Source of the DNA: Fabrea salina
Lineage: Eukaryota > Ciliophora > Heterotrichea > Heterotrichida > Fabreidae
Direction of reading: 5' to 3'
DNA: 46,018 bases
Assembly: GCA_022984795.1 (NCBI GenBank)
Contig: JALIHJ010000087.1
Location: 1-46,018, forward strand
In this document: piece by piece, positions 7,975 to 16,458 of the stretch
Numbering within the stretch: position 1 is the stretch's first letter
Layout: each line of letters starts with the position of its first letter
Translations under genes and position numbers: made by a program
Notes under the pieces: model-generated
Databases searched by the model: none
Seen by the model: the letters and a program-made list of their open reading frames with translations, nothing else
What the model was told of the DNA's origin: nothing

Positions 7975-9071
7975 ATGGTTGTTGAGAAAATTACTTTCCT
8001 AGCAATTCTAATCTTAGGAGTCCATAGCTCCTATGATTGCCATCAGTATTCAATAGGAGAATTCGGATCGCGCCCAACTGGAGGCCAATGTGGAGTTTCC
8101 AATAAAACAACTACCACCATCGATACTTCAGTTTGCACTGTAGAAGCTGTTTGTCGAAATAACCAAACCCTATACCTTAGTGGTGAGATTGAAGTGATTC
8201 CTTGGGAAGATGATATCTACTGCCAGGCACCAATCGGCAATTTGGAAGATTACTCTGATGGTCTTCCAGGAACGAAGTGCAAAATCAATGGAGACTGCTT
8301 GTCTAAAAATTGTCAAAATGGACTCTGTAAAGGCCATGGTAAAGGTAAAAACTTTACTTGTTATTATGAGGATGATCTTTACTATACACAATGTTCAGCC
8401 TTATGCAGTCCAGGTTTCTTCGCTAAGAATGCTGATCATGAATTATCAACATGCGTAGAGCAATACAAAAAGAAAGAAAATTGCAGATTTACTTACCAGT
8501 GCGAAAACGATCACGTGTGCGCGAATGGAACTTGCGCTAAAATGTTTTCGTTTAAAAATGGGGAAAAGATTGAGATAGATGAAAACTATGTTTTTTTTAT
8601 AGCATAGGTTGTGAAAGTTTCTACTATGACTACCACACTGGCAAGTGCGCAGAGCCTCTGAAAAGCAAAAATGGCCAAGCAGCTAAATGCCAAAAAGACG
8701 AAGACTGCATCACTACTGATGGGAATCATACATTTTGCGAATGTGGACTTAGCGGCGAGCGGCATTGTACTTTAGCTGAAGGAGATGATTACTTTGTAGA
8801 AATGGTGAAACTTATGAAGGAATGGGTTAATTCCGGCGAAATAAAGAACTGCAACACCTTAGCTAGGTTTGATCCCGTTTGTGTTGCGATGAACATGGAC
8901 AAGGACTTTAGCGACCGCTTCTACAAATACCTAACTCTGGCAGGTTATTATGCCTTTATTAAGGACGCTGATGATGAATTGATCAAAATATACGCGCCAA
9001 GGTACTACTCAATAAGCAACTCGAACCTGGTTACGGTTGCTTATGCACTCATCTCATTCCTCCTAGCTTAA
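7975..9071 (+). CDS. Cysteine-rich secreted/GPI-type surface protein, one frame slip
   Basis: An N-terminal signal peptide (MVVEKITFLAILILGVHSS) is followed by a Cys-rich ectodomain with many N-glycosylation sequons. It carries spaced cysteine pairs of EGF-like character, such as GTKCKINGDCLSKNC and CRFTYQCENDHVC. The frame closes at 8607 but continues one base off as YSIGCESFYYDYHTGKC and runs to 9071. The slip maps to a run of eight T at 8591-8598, where nine would keep it open. The C-terminus (LVTVAYALISFLLA) is a hydrophobic tail typical of GPI-anchor signals. The family is unknown; Cys-rich leukocyte- or antigen-like surface proteins of ciliates are comparable. ATATAAAATG precedes the start. 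Confidence 0.65.
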
Positions 9072-9154
9072 TAACTAACACTTTTAGTTAAATTCAAAGT
9101 TAATTAGAAACTCTGCAAACATTCCAGGGTCTTTTAAGTTTATTTAATCAATTC

Positions 9155-9169
9155 TAGGGTGTTAGGGTG
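9155..9169 (+). repeat. Interstitial telomere-like tract
   Basis: TAGGGTGTTAGGGTG is nearly two exact units of the TGTTAGGG telomere repeat, in the same orientation as the right telomere. It lies between two surface-protein genes. Confidence 0.6.
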
Positions 9170-9237
9170 AGTGCTTTTCTGCATAGCCTTTGATTTTGTG
9201 TCTAGTTCTTTGTAAACTGAGTAATTCGACTTACAAA

Positions 9238-9271
9238 TTTTTTAAGAGTTGTAGAGGAAATTCAGAATGGG
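9238..9271 (+). repeat. 34-bp direct repeat, copy 2 (upstream of 9562 gene)
   Basis: The element begins with six T and continues AAGAGTTGTAGAGGAAATTC, about 30 of 34 identical to 7834-7867. It lies 290 bp upstream of the second surface-type gene. It could be a shared regulatory element or a trace of local duplication. Confidence 0.7.
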
Positions 9272-9415
9272 CTTTTCTGGCTGCCAGATAAAGTTATTTA
9301 GGGTCGCGAAGGTCTTAAGAAATGTTATAGTGCTTACAGATCCCAGAGAGTGAGTCAAAACCAGAAGAACTATGAGAAACCTTCAAAAGTACAACAAACA
9401 CCCTATTACAGCTTA

Positions 9416-9470
9416 TTAATGAGGGGTTTGATAATAAAAGTGGTTAATGAATGAAACCATTCCTCATTAA
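9416..9470. repeat. Inverted repeat / possible stem-loop
   Basis: Perfect 9-bp arms TTAATGAGG (9416-9424) and CCTCATTAA (9462-9470) flank 37 nt. Inside them, GGTTT and AAACC segments can extend the pairing. It lies ~90 bp before the 9562 start codon. Confidence 0.45.
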
Positions 9471-9561
9471 GGCATAAAAGCAGTGGGAACTTTGAATAAC
9501 TGTTTTAGTTGTTCGTCCATATTTACGAATTCTTAAGCCTTTGTTTTATGTTGTTGAATAA

Positions 9562-10748
9562 ATGGAAAAAGCCCTTTTGAGCATTCTGATTTCACTCACA
9601 TTGGCTTCTGCAAGCACAATAGTGAACGAGAAAAGCTTTCTTGAAGGCTATGGAGTCCAAGACGTCAACGACTACCAAGAATCAGGCTGGGGCGAAGTGG
9701 TATTGCAGAATGAAAGTCTAATGAATGCAAAGCTCCAATGGAATGTTTCAGACACCTTTGTGCAGTTTAACCTTACGTTAGACCCGGTTATTAAAACTAA
9801 CTGCCCTTCATACGGCGTTGGCTTCTCAAATCCTGGTAATAGAAACTATCAGCGATACTACTACGATTATGCTGTAGTTAGCTTCAAGCCAAAAATAGAG
9901 CTAACACATCAGAATAACATTTTAAACCCAGTGTAACAGACCACAAAAAAATGCCTATAGTGGCTTTAAAAATATTTCAAATTCCACAGAAAATGGAAAC
10001 CTCTGGATAACCTGGAGAAGAGATTTATATATCATTACTGATGAGACCGTGATGTTCTTGAAAGGAGGCAATTACAGTGTCAGTTATGGTTGTGGTTGTG
10101 GAGTTGAAGGGTATGATTTCCGACCAACGTTTACAAGCATAACTCTGTTTAATAACTTTTCCAAAGTTAGTTCTGAGTGCCATTTTATAACATAAATTTG
10201 GCCTATGAAGATTTAGAAATGGCAGACCTTTATTGGGCAGTAAACTCGGATTTGATGGAGAAGGGGATGTTTCTTTCCACCTCAGAATTCACCCAAGCGT
10301 GATTGATGAATATGACTGGTACCAAATAGGACTGAGAGAGCCTTTCGGTGAATTTTCAACGAGTTACGCAGATTACAATGTTGTCATGCTTAAAGACAAA
10401 AACATAATTCTTATGAATACTTTCGATGGGTCTCAGACTCCTAAGAAGAATACCGTAAATAACACTATCAAACCTACCGCCTGGGGTCCTACAGTGGATG
10501 GCAATGTTTCAGTGATTTGGAATCGAGGACTTAAAGACGCAAGCAACGAAACAGTTAGAATCATGAAAGATTATCAGTACACTTTGATTTATTCATATGG
10601 CAAATCAAGTGGTGGCAGCATGGAGTACAGTGGGAAGGGGCATAAGAACATCTACTTGGAAAACAGCTTCAAACCTCTTCATCCTGACGACACTGCCTTA
10701 AGCATCTGCAGTCTACTTGGCCTGATAGCCATACAGCTTCTAATCTAA
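9562..10748 (+). CDS. GPI-type surface protein, DOMON-like, several frame slips
   Basis: A signal peptide (MEKALLSILISLTLASAS) opens a ~390-residue extracellular protein. Two successive halves share a Trp-rich beta pattern: first QWNVSDTFVQFNLTLD... YGVGFSNPG, later GDVSFHLRIHP... WYQIGLREPFGEFSTSYADYN. This suggests two DOMON-like modules, but homology is not certain. The tail ALSICSLLGLIAIQLLI looks like a GPI-anchor signal. The gene reads in one frame to ~9930, in a second over ~9932-10192, briefly in a third (YNINLAYEDLEMADLYWAV), then in another from ~10236 to the TAA at 10746-10748. At least three breaks are therefore present. None matches a 15- or 16-nt GT-AG intron, so decay or consensus indels are likelier. 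Confidence 0.6.
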
Positions 10749-10838
10749 GCATTCTTCACTAACAACTCTGAGTAAGCCTAGTTTCGAGAGTACTTTAGAG
10801 CAGTAAAGTCATTACAATAACTTTATAAATAATTAACT

Positions 10839-11207
10839 ATGAACTTCAAAAAAATATTCAACGTGACCTACGACGACAGAGGCCGTAGGCGCTGGAAACT
10901 AACTTCAAACGAAGTCCCCAAGCCTCCAGAACCTCCAAAAGAACCGCAAGAAGAATTCAACTCTATAGGTTACTACTGCAAAGAGTGCAAGTACAGCTGC
11001 AACGACTCAAACGCCTGGCTGGAGCACCTGAACTCCTTTACACACAACAAAGGAAAACAAATTAAGATAGAAAAGGCCACAGCAGAAAGCATAGAAGAAA
11101 AACTTTCCCAACTCAAAAAGAAAAAGCCCACAAAGAAACTCCTCAGCATCGAAGAAATCATGCTGAAACTAGACCAGAAGCCTTCTAAAAAGCCCAAGAC
11201 TGAATAA
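10839..11207 (+). CDS. ZMAT2: U4/U6.U5 tri-snRNP zinc-finger protein SNU23/ZMAT2
   Basis: This 122-residue homologue of Snu23/ZMAT2 belongs to the spliceosomal B complex and helps activate U6 at the 5' splice site. A basic N-terminus with RGRRRWKL is followed by a Pro-rich stretch, then a U1-type C2H2 finger (about residues 44-70): GYYCKECKYSC, then WLEHLNSFTHNKGK. This matches the family's GYYCxVC...FLDHINGKKHQ. A helix follows (KATAESIEEKLSQLKKKKPTK), equivalent to the VERSTLDQVKKRF segment that contacts other tri-snRNP proteins. The protein is shorter than the human one. TTATAAATAATTAACT precedes the ATG. The next gene starts 9 bp after its stop. Confidence 0.82.
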   Translation: MNFKKIFNVTYDDRGRRRWKLTSNEVPKPPEPPKEPQEEFNSIGYYCKECKYSCNDSNAWLEHLNSFTHNKGKQIKIEKATAESIEEKLSQLKKKKPTKKLLSIEEIMLKLDQKPSKKPKTE

Positions 11208-11216
11208 TGTAATATA

Positions 11217-12059
11217 ATGGTGATACATTTGCTTTTAGTTTACGTGTGCTCGGGACTGGAATTCCAAGAACTCAAAGTGGACAAATACTATAACATGGTT
11301 TTTGAAAGTGAATGTGAAGCTTACCATGTCAAAGCTAACTACCAAAGGCTCTCATTCTTCATTCAGAGCGAAATGATTAGTAAGATTAAGTGGACTGACA
11401 CTAAGTACGACTTCTGCAGCACAACTACTTTTGAAGAATGCAAGGACAACTCAACAGTGTGTGGAACTGCTTACAGCATTGACAATTTGCATGCTTCAAT
11501 AGGTGCTTGTTTGGACGACCTTTACTTGTATGTCGAACCTGGAGATGCTCGGTCCCAAACCCTAAGGTTCAACTACGAAGAAGGAGCCTGTGAAACCATA
11601 GAAGAGAACTTGTACACTCAATGCGGGGCACTCAACTACCGAGAGTGCGACAGGTGCGGAGACGAGTGCAGACTAGCTGAGTGCATGGATCGCACCCTAA
11701 ACGGGGATGTGCTGAGGATAAGTCTGTGCTTGCCCTACAACATTACAAGTGATGAAATGGAAAAGAGATGCATAAGGTACAAAGATGTGGACTACGCAGA
11801 GTGGAAAACTGAGTGTGATGACTCAATAAGCATGAACAACGTAGGAGTTGGGACTATCATACTTTTGGTTATTTTGATGGGTGTGTTTTTGAGCTTTACA
11901 GGACTAGTAGTTTGGTACAACTGGAAGTTAAGAACTACAGGAAGGCCTCCTATGAAGTGCTTTGACTTTTGTCCTGAAATACTGTTTCCACGTCCATACA
12001 CCCAAGTTCCCCCTACTTCTTACTACAGCCCGCCCTCTATAAACCTCCAGGAAAGGTAA
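11217..12059 (+). CDS. Type I membrane protein with cysteine-rich ectodomain, unknown
   Basis: The 280-residue product has a short signal peptide (MVIHLLLVYVCSGL), a ~200-residue ectodomain with many paired cysteines (for example YRECDRCGDECRLAEC) and sequons. A single membrane span follows at about residues 208-234 (GVGTIILLVILMGVFLSFTGL). The short cytosolic tail is Pro/Tyr-rich (PRPYTQVPPTSYYSPPS) and may recruit WW or SH3-type partners. The frame is intact, unlike the nearby surface genes. No family is recognised. The start follows GTAATATA, 9 bp after the ZMAT2 stop. Confidence 0.7.
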   Translation: MVIHLLLVYVCSGLEFQELKVDKYYNMVFESECEAYHVKANYQRLSFFIQSEMISKIKWTDTKYDFCSTTTFEECKDNSTVCGTAYSIDNLHASIGACLDDLYLYVEPGDARSQTLRFNYEEGACETIEENLYTQCGALNYRECDRCGDECRLAECMDRTLNGDVLRISLCLPYNITSDEMEKRCIRYKDVDYAEWKTECDDSISMNNVGVGTIILLVILMGVFLSFTGLVVWYNWKLRTTGRPPMKCFDFCPEILFPRPYTQVPPTSYYSPPSINLQER

Positions 12060-12101
12060 TTAGCTTGTTAAGTTTTAAAAGGTTTTAGTGAGTTATAAAT
12101 A

Positions 12102-13118
12102 ATGGCAGGAAACCCAATGTTGGTAGGAATGGGAAACCCTCTTTTGGACATTTCAGCAGAAGTAGGTCAGGATGTATTTGACAAGTACGGAGTGCTCCCT
12201 GGCAACGCTATTCTTGCTGAAGAAAAACACCTTCCTATCTACAAAGAACTTTCAGACAACTACAAATGCGACTTCATTGCTGGAGGAGCCACTATGAACG
12301 CCATCAGGGTGTGCCAGTGGATGTCACAAACCCCCAACACCACTGGGTTCATGGGATGCATTAGCAACGACGAGTTTGGCCAGAAACTTCAGGAGTCTGT
12401 TAAGAACGACGGTGTGGAAGCTCGCTTCCAAATAGACGAAAACACCCCTACAGGCACTTGTGCAGTTTTGGTGCTCAACAAAGAAAGGTCACTTATTGCT
12501 AACATCTCAGCTGCCAACAACTTCACCATTGACCACCTCAGAGCTAACTGGAGTGTCATTGAAAACGCTAAGTTCTACTACATTGCAGGTTTCTTCCTCA
12601 CAGTGACTCCTGAAAGCATTGTGGAAGTAGGCAAGCACGCTGCAGCTAACGGCAAAACCTTTGCCATGAACATTTCTGCTCCTTTCTTGATTGAGTTCTT
12701 CAAAGACCCCATGATGCAGGCCTTCCCCTACACAGACATAGTCTTTGGAAACGAAACTGAAGCTTTGAAGTTCTCAGAAGTCCACGGCTTCGGCACAGAA
12801 GACTTCCAACAGATTGCTTTGAGGATGGCCGAACTTCCTAAGGAAACCGAAAGGCCCCGCACAGTAGTTATCACTAGAGGCCAAGACTCCACAGTGGTAG
12901 CTTGCAACGGCCAAGTGACCTTTTACGACACCACTCCTTTAGCTCCTGAACAACTTGTTGACACAAATGGTGCCGGAGACGCCTTTGTAGGAGGGTTCTT
13001 GTCTGAGCTTGTGAAAGGAAGTGAAATTGCTAGGTGCGTGGCTGCTGGACACTACGCTGCCAGAGAAATCATCCAACAGTCAGGGTGTGTGTTCCCTCCT
13101 ACTCCTAACTTCTCTTAA
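12102..13118 (+). CDS. ADK: Adenosine kinase
   Basis: A 338-residue PfkB-family kinase that phosphorylates adenosine to AMP in purine salvage, a pathway ciliates depend on as purine auxotrophs. The N-terminal signature MGNPLLDISAEV and the substrate-binding FIAGGATMNAIRVCQWM (about residues 62-78) are typical of adenosine kinases. So is the second PfkB motif DTNGAGDAFVGGFL near residue 286, whose last Asp is the catalytic base. Length and collinearity match eukaryotic ADK without gaps. TTATAAATA precedes the start. Its stop codon abuts the VPS11 stop codon with no base between them. Confidence 0.96.
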   Translation: MAGNPMLVGMGNPLLDISAEVGQDVFDKYGVLPGNAILAEEKHLPIYKELSDNYKCDFIAGGATMNAIRVCQWMSQTPNTTGFMGCISNDEFGQKLQESVKNDGVEARFQIDENTPTGTCAVLVLNKERSLIANISAANNFTIDHLRANWSVIENAKFYYIAGFFLTVTPESIVEVGKHAAANGKTFAMNISAPFLIEFFKDPMMQAFPYTDIVFGNETEALKFSEVHGFGTEDFQQIALRMAELPKETERPRTVVITRGQDSTVVACNGQVTFYDTTPLAPEQLVDTNGAGDAFVGGFLSELVKGSEIARCVAAGHYAAREIIQQSGCVFPPTPNFS

Positions 13119-15989
13119 TTAGTTACTAAACAACCCTCTTCCGTAGTACTTAGCAATGGTTTCAAAGCGGTCCTCAGAGGACTCAAGTTCTTTAAAGAAG
13201 GTTTCGTGGTTCTTGCTCTGCATCATGAACTCTTCTCTGCGCTCAGCTGCCCTTATGGCTAAGTCAGCGCATCTTTGGCACTTGCGTTCTCCGTCTGTGA
13301 GGCAGTGGAGGTGGTAACTGTGCATGCACATAAAGTGCATAGAAGGAAGAGACAACTTGCCTTCGCAGTTAGCACATTTGGTTGACTGGAACTTGCGGGC
13401 TTGGGTTTTGAGTTCATGGATTTCTTTTTTCTTTTGGTTGATTGACTTAAGGTTTTCTTGGAGTTCTTTTTGGTCAGAGTCAGCTTCTCGTTTCATTCGT
13501 TTGAGTTGTTTTTTCAGGTAGTTCTTGATGATGCCAAAGGTGATTCTTTTGTTTTTAGAAAGGATTTCTAGCACGATCAAGGGGGCTAAAAAGTCTTTGT
13601 GTTCTATTTCGTGGAGGATCTTTTCGATGTACTCAAGGTTCTTTTGGGGGTTGTTTTGGGCTTTCTTTTTGGGGTCGCAGAAGTGGGTGAGTGCTTGGAC
13701 CCAAAGGTCGTTGTCTTCTTTGCCGTATCTCATGCAGGTGTTCCATATGTTTTCTACTTCGTTGTTTTTTATGTAGTGGTACATGAGTTCTTGTTTGTTG
13801 TCCATCAGTTGGCACAGGTAAACTACTCCTCGTTCGTAGTCGTACATTTTGAACAGCATGAGCACGTGGTGTTTGTCGTAGCGGTTGTTGGCAGACTCAA
13901 GTAGGTCGTTTATTTTCTGCTCGTATTGAACTATTTCGTAGTAGTCTTGTCTTGACAGAGTGCTCATGGAGGCCCTTAGGCTCTTAGGTGACTCTTGGTC
14001 TCTTTGAGGTTTGGCTTGTTGAAGGTACAGCTCAAACAAGCTGTGGTAAACGAACTGGTCTATGTCAGGAGTCTTTTTAACTATAGAAGAAAGGACTTCG
14101 TCCAGAACGTCAGGTGTGTTTACAAGTGCACTCATGATGCACTCAAGCACTTGGCGGTAAGTAAGAGTAAGGGGACCTTTTTGTTCTGAGTAAAGGTCGT
14201 CTTCTTCTTCCTTTTTGGGTTTTTCGTCCTTTTCGGACTCAGGAATGTACGAGTTAAGGTCTACTTTTAGGTTGAGTGAGTTCACCATTTCAAATAAGAA
14301 GTCTTTGGTAGCTGACTTTTCGTGCTTGATAAGTACTTGTCCGTGCTCTTTGACTGCTTTGGCTGCCCCTGAAATAGACATGCAGTTCTTCATGTACTTA
14401 ATAGCTTTTAAGTACTTCTTTTGCTCGTCAATTCGGATTTTCACGTACAAAGAGTGCATTTTGTGCTTCTCAGCTAAGTTAAGTGCTAGCTTGTAGCACC
14501 TTGCTTCGCAGCACACGTTAATAGCAGTTTTGGCGTCGAAGAGTTCGTAGTCTTCGTCAGACTGCTCTAGAAAAGAGTTGAGTTGGTCAGTGGCTTTGAG
14601 GTGCACGTAGCAGTTAAGCAGAAGTGCTGTGTGCTCGTTGTTAGCTTGGTGTCTTGAGTGCAGGTGTTCTAAGTAGCTAGTTAGGTACTCAATCTTCGAA
14701 GGGTCCAAAAACTGAATTATAACATAAGAAGCTTCTAAGTAACCTACAGTCTGCTTGTAGCAGTTAATAGAGTTGTCGAAGTCGCCTTTGTTGTAGTAGT
14801 GGTCTCCCTGCATTCTGCTGATTTCTGCTACAAAGGAGTCTTCAAAGCCTTCTGCCTTGGCTAAGTTGTAAGCTATGTCATAAGTATTCTTTTTGAACAG
14901 AATAGCTAGTTTCTCAGTGGTGTCTTTTTCCACTAGTTTCTGAATAATGATTTCTTTTTTGTTGTTTCTAAACAGTATAAAAATAGTGTCTTCTTCACAC
15001 AACACGTGGTCTACTTGCGTGTAGGTACTCATGAACCCTATGAACTTGTTGTCGATGTCGTAAATAGCTACTTGGTGTTGGTTCTTAATCACAGACACCA
15101 CCACTACTTGGTTTCTAAAGCACTTAATTATGGTTTTCTCGCCTTCAAAGGACCAAGTTTGCCCTTTAAACTCAGGGTAGAATGCAGTCACTGCGTCCAG
15201 CCCAGCCATTCCTACAACTAGCCTGTCTTTTTTCTCGTCTACGTCTGCACACAAGTGCGCGCATCCGTCTTCGTCTTCTAAGTCGTGAAGTACCTCTGCT
15301 TTGTCCCTTAAGTAAAAGCTGCCCACTGAAGCCATAGTTGTGAAGAACAAAAACCAAACATTGTTTCTTTTGAGGAACTGCAAGTTAGTAATGGGTGCTT
15401 TCTTCTCCCCTATGTTAAGTATCTTTTTAGAAGTGAACTTAGAACCTGAAAGTATATCCCCTGTCAATAGGTAAACTTGACCCTGCTTCAGACCTATTGC
15501 AAGTTTGTTCATGTCAGGACTCACTTGGAAACAAGTGGCGTCCTTTATCACTGCGTCAGGAAGTATGAACCCGCACATCTGGTACAACCGCATGGGGTCA
15601 GAAGCGTCCCAGACTTTGAGGAAGCCTTTGCGAGTGAACTCAGAGTCGTCAAGTCCAATAGTGAGCAAGTAAGGAAGGTTTCTGTCTTTAGTCATGTAAA
15701 ACAACTGGTAGGCGTGGACTTGGTTGTAAGACTTAACTTCGTCGCCAAAACACGAAAAGATGTACCCGTTGCTCATTCCAACATAGAAGATGCCCAGGAT
15801 GTTGGTGACGTACTTCATCTTAGCGATTTCAGACAGGTTTTTGACCTGTGAAGGGTCGAGTTCTTCCATAGGAGCAATCACACTTGAAGACCTAGAAGTT
15901 ACAGTGCTTCTGCGGGACCCAGGTTGAGGCTCGTTGCCTACATAAGAAGCCTCGAAGAACTGGAATTTTTTCCACTGACTGTGTGACAT
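13119..15989 (-). CDS. VPS11: Vacuolar sorting protein VPS11 (HOPS/CORVET core)
   Basis: This 956-residue protein has the VPS11 layout. An N-terminal beta-propeller begins QWKKFQFFEASYV, then a long alpha-solenoid of clathrin-heavy-chain type repeats (about residues 370-840). A C-terminal RING-H2 domain follows: CANCEGKLSLPSMHFMCMHS, then HLHCL and CQRC near residues 865-905. Together with VPS16, 18 and 33 it forms the core that tethers endosomes and lysosomes; in a filter-feeding ciliate this would serve food-vacuole maturation. A Lys/Glu-rich insertion (about residues 595-610) interrupts the solenoid. Single exon. Its start lies 7 bp after the upstream EF-hand gene's stop, in tandem. Confidence 0.93.
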   Translation of the reverse strand: MSHSQWKKFQFFEASYVGNEPQPGSRRSTVTSRSSSVIAPMEELDPSQVKNLSEIAKMKYVTNILGIFYVGMSNGYIFSCFGDEVKSYNQVHAYQLFYMTKDRNLPYLLTIGLDDSEFTRKGFLKVWDASDPMRLYQMCGFILPDAVIKDATCFQVSPDMNKLAIGLKQGQVYLLTGDILSGSKFTSKKILNIGEKKAPITNLQFLKRNNVWFLFFTTMASVGSFYLRDKAEVLHDLEDEDGCAHLCADVDEKKDRLVVGMAGLDAVTAFYPEFKGQTWSFEGEKTIIKCFRNQVVVVSVIKNQHQVAIYDIDNKFIGFMSTYTQVDHVLCEEDTIFILFRNNKKEIIIQKLVEKDTTEKLAILFKKNTYDIAYNLAKAEGFEDSFVAEISRMQGDHYYNKGDFDNSINCYKQTVGYLEASYVIIQFLDPSKIEYLTSYLEHLHSRHQANNEHTALLLNCYVHLKATDQLNSFLEQSDEDYELFDAKTAINVCCEARCYKLALNLAEKHKMHSLYVKIRIDEQKKYLKAIKYMKNCMSISGAAKAVKEHGQVLIKHEKSATKDFLFEMVNSLNLKVDLNSYIPESEKDEKPKKEEEDDLYSEQKGPLTLTYRQVLECIMSALVNTPDVLDEVLSSIVKKTPDIDQFVYHSLFELYLQQAKPQRDQESPKSLRASMSTLSRQDYYEIVQYEQKINDLLESANNRYDKHHVLMLFKMYDYERGVVYLCQLMDNKQELMYHYIKNNEVENIWNTCMRYGKEDNDLWVQALTHFCDPKKKAQNNPQKNLEYIEKILHEIEHKDFLAPLIVLEILSKNKRITFGIIKNYLKKQLKRMKREADSDQKELQENLKSINQKKKEIHELKTQARKFQSTKCANCEGKLSLPSMHFMCMHSYHLHCLTDGERKCQRCADLAIRAAERREEFMMQSKNHETFFKELESSEDRFETIAKYYGRGLFSN

Positions 15990-15996
15990 TTTTACA

Positions 15997-16455
15997 TTAC
16001 CTTAAAGTAGGAGCTAAAATCACTTCCAAGAACTCCTGGATTTCAATGAGTCCGTCTTTGTTTTTGTCGAACTCAGCAATTAAAGAGTCCACTTCTTCAG
16101 AAGAAAGGGGTTCTTCCCCTGAGACAAGTAGTTCTCTGAGTTCTTCGGCTTCGATCTTCCCGTCTTTGTCTTTGTCCATTTGGTGCAGTTGGGCTTTAAG
16201 GTCTTCTTCGTTGAAACTGCTTTGTTTGAGTTCTTGTTTGTAGAGTTCTGTGAACTCTTGTAAACTGAGTTCTTTGTTTTTGTCTGAGTCGAAACGGTCC
16301 ATTAGTTGCTGGACTTCTGCTTCGGAAGGGTTAAGTCCCATTCCCCGCAAGCCTTTGCCGAGTTCTTGGATGGAAACCTTTTGGTCGTTGTTGGTGTCTA
16401 GTAGGTTGAAGATTTCTTGGCAGTCTCTTTGTTCTTTTTGGCTGAGTTGTTCCAT
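15997..16455 (-). CDS. Four EF-hand calcium-binding protein, calmodulin-like
   Basis: The 152-residue product has four EF-hand loops at about residues 20-31 (DTNNDQKVSIQE), 56-67 (DSDKNKELSLQE), 94-105 (DKDKDGKIEAEE) and 130-141 (DKNKDGLIEIQE). All four keep acidic residues at positions 1, 3 and 12, though loop 2 has Glu where Gly is usual at position 6. Length equals calmodulin, but the sequence is divergent and the inter-lobe linker (ELKQSSFNEED) differs, so it is a calmodulin-like or troponin-C-like sensor rather than calmodulin itself. The gene begins 3 bp after the UNG stop; those bases make the stretch TAATAAATG. Confidence 0.88.
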   Translation of the reverse strand: MEQLSQKEQRDCQEIFNLLDTNNDQKVSIQELGKGLRGMGLNPSEAEVQQLMDRFDSDKNKELSLQEFTELYKQELKQSSFNEEDLKAQLHQMDKDKDGKIEAEELRELLVSGEEPLSSEEVDSLIAEFDKNKDGLIEIQEFLEVILAPTLR

Positions 16456-16458
16456 TTA

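Larger units (their letters stand above)
9072..9561. other. Longest internal spacer (490 bp), AT-rich
   Basis: No gene is visible. It holds a 15-bp telomere-like tract (9155-9169), the second copy of a 34-bp direct repeat (9238-9271) and an inverted repeat (9416-9470). Most other spacers on this chromosome are under 50 bp, so this one is exceptional. The last bases, GAATAA, abut the next start codon. Confidence 0.6.

Noticed and set aside
9932-10240. 15- or 16-nt introns as the cause of the frame changes in the DOMON-like gene
   Set aside because: I looked for GT...AG intervals of 15-16 nt at the junctions and found none that restore the frame; shifts of both signs also do not fit.
13599-13904. 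Open frames antisense to VPS11
   Set aside because: They are Val/Phe-rich shadow translations without motifs, while the opposite strand encodes an uninterrupted conserved protein.
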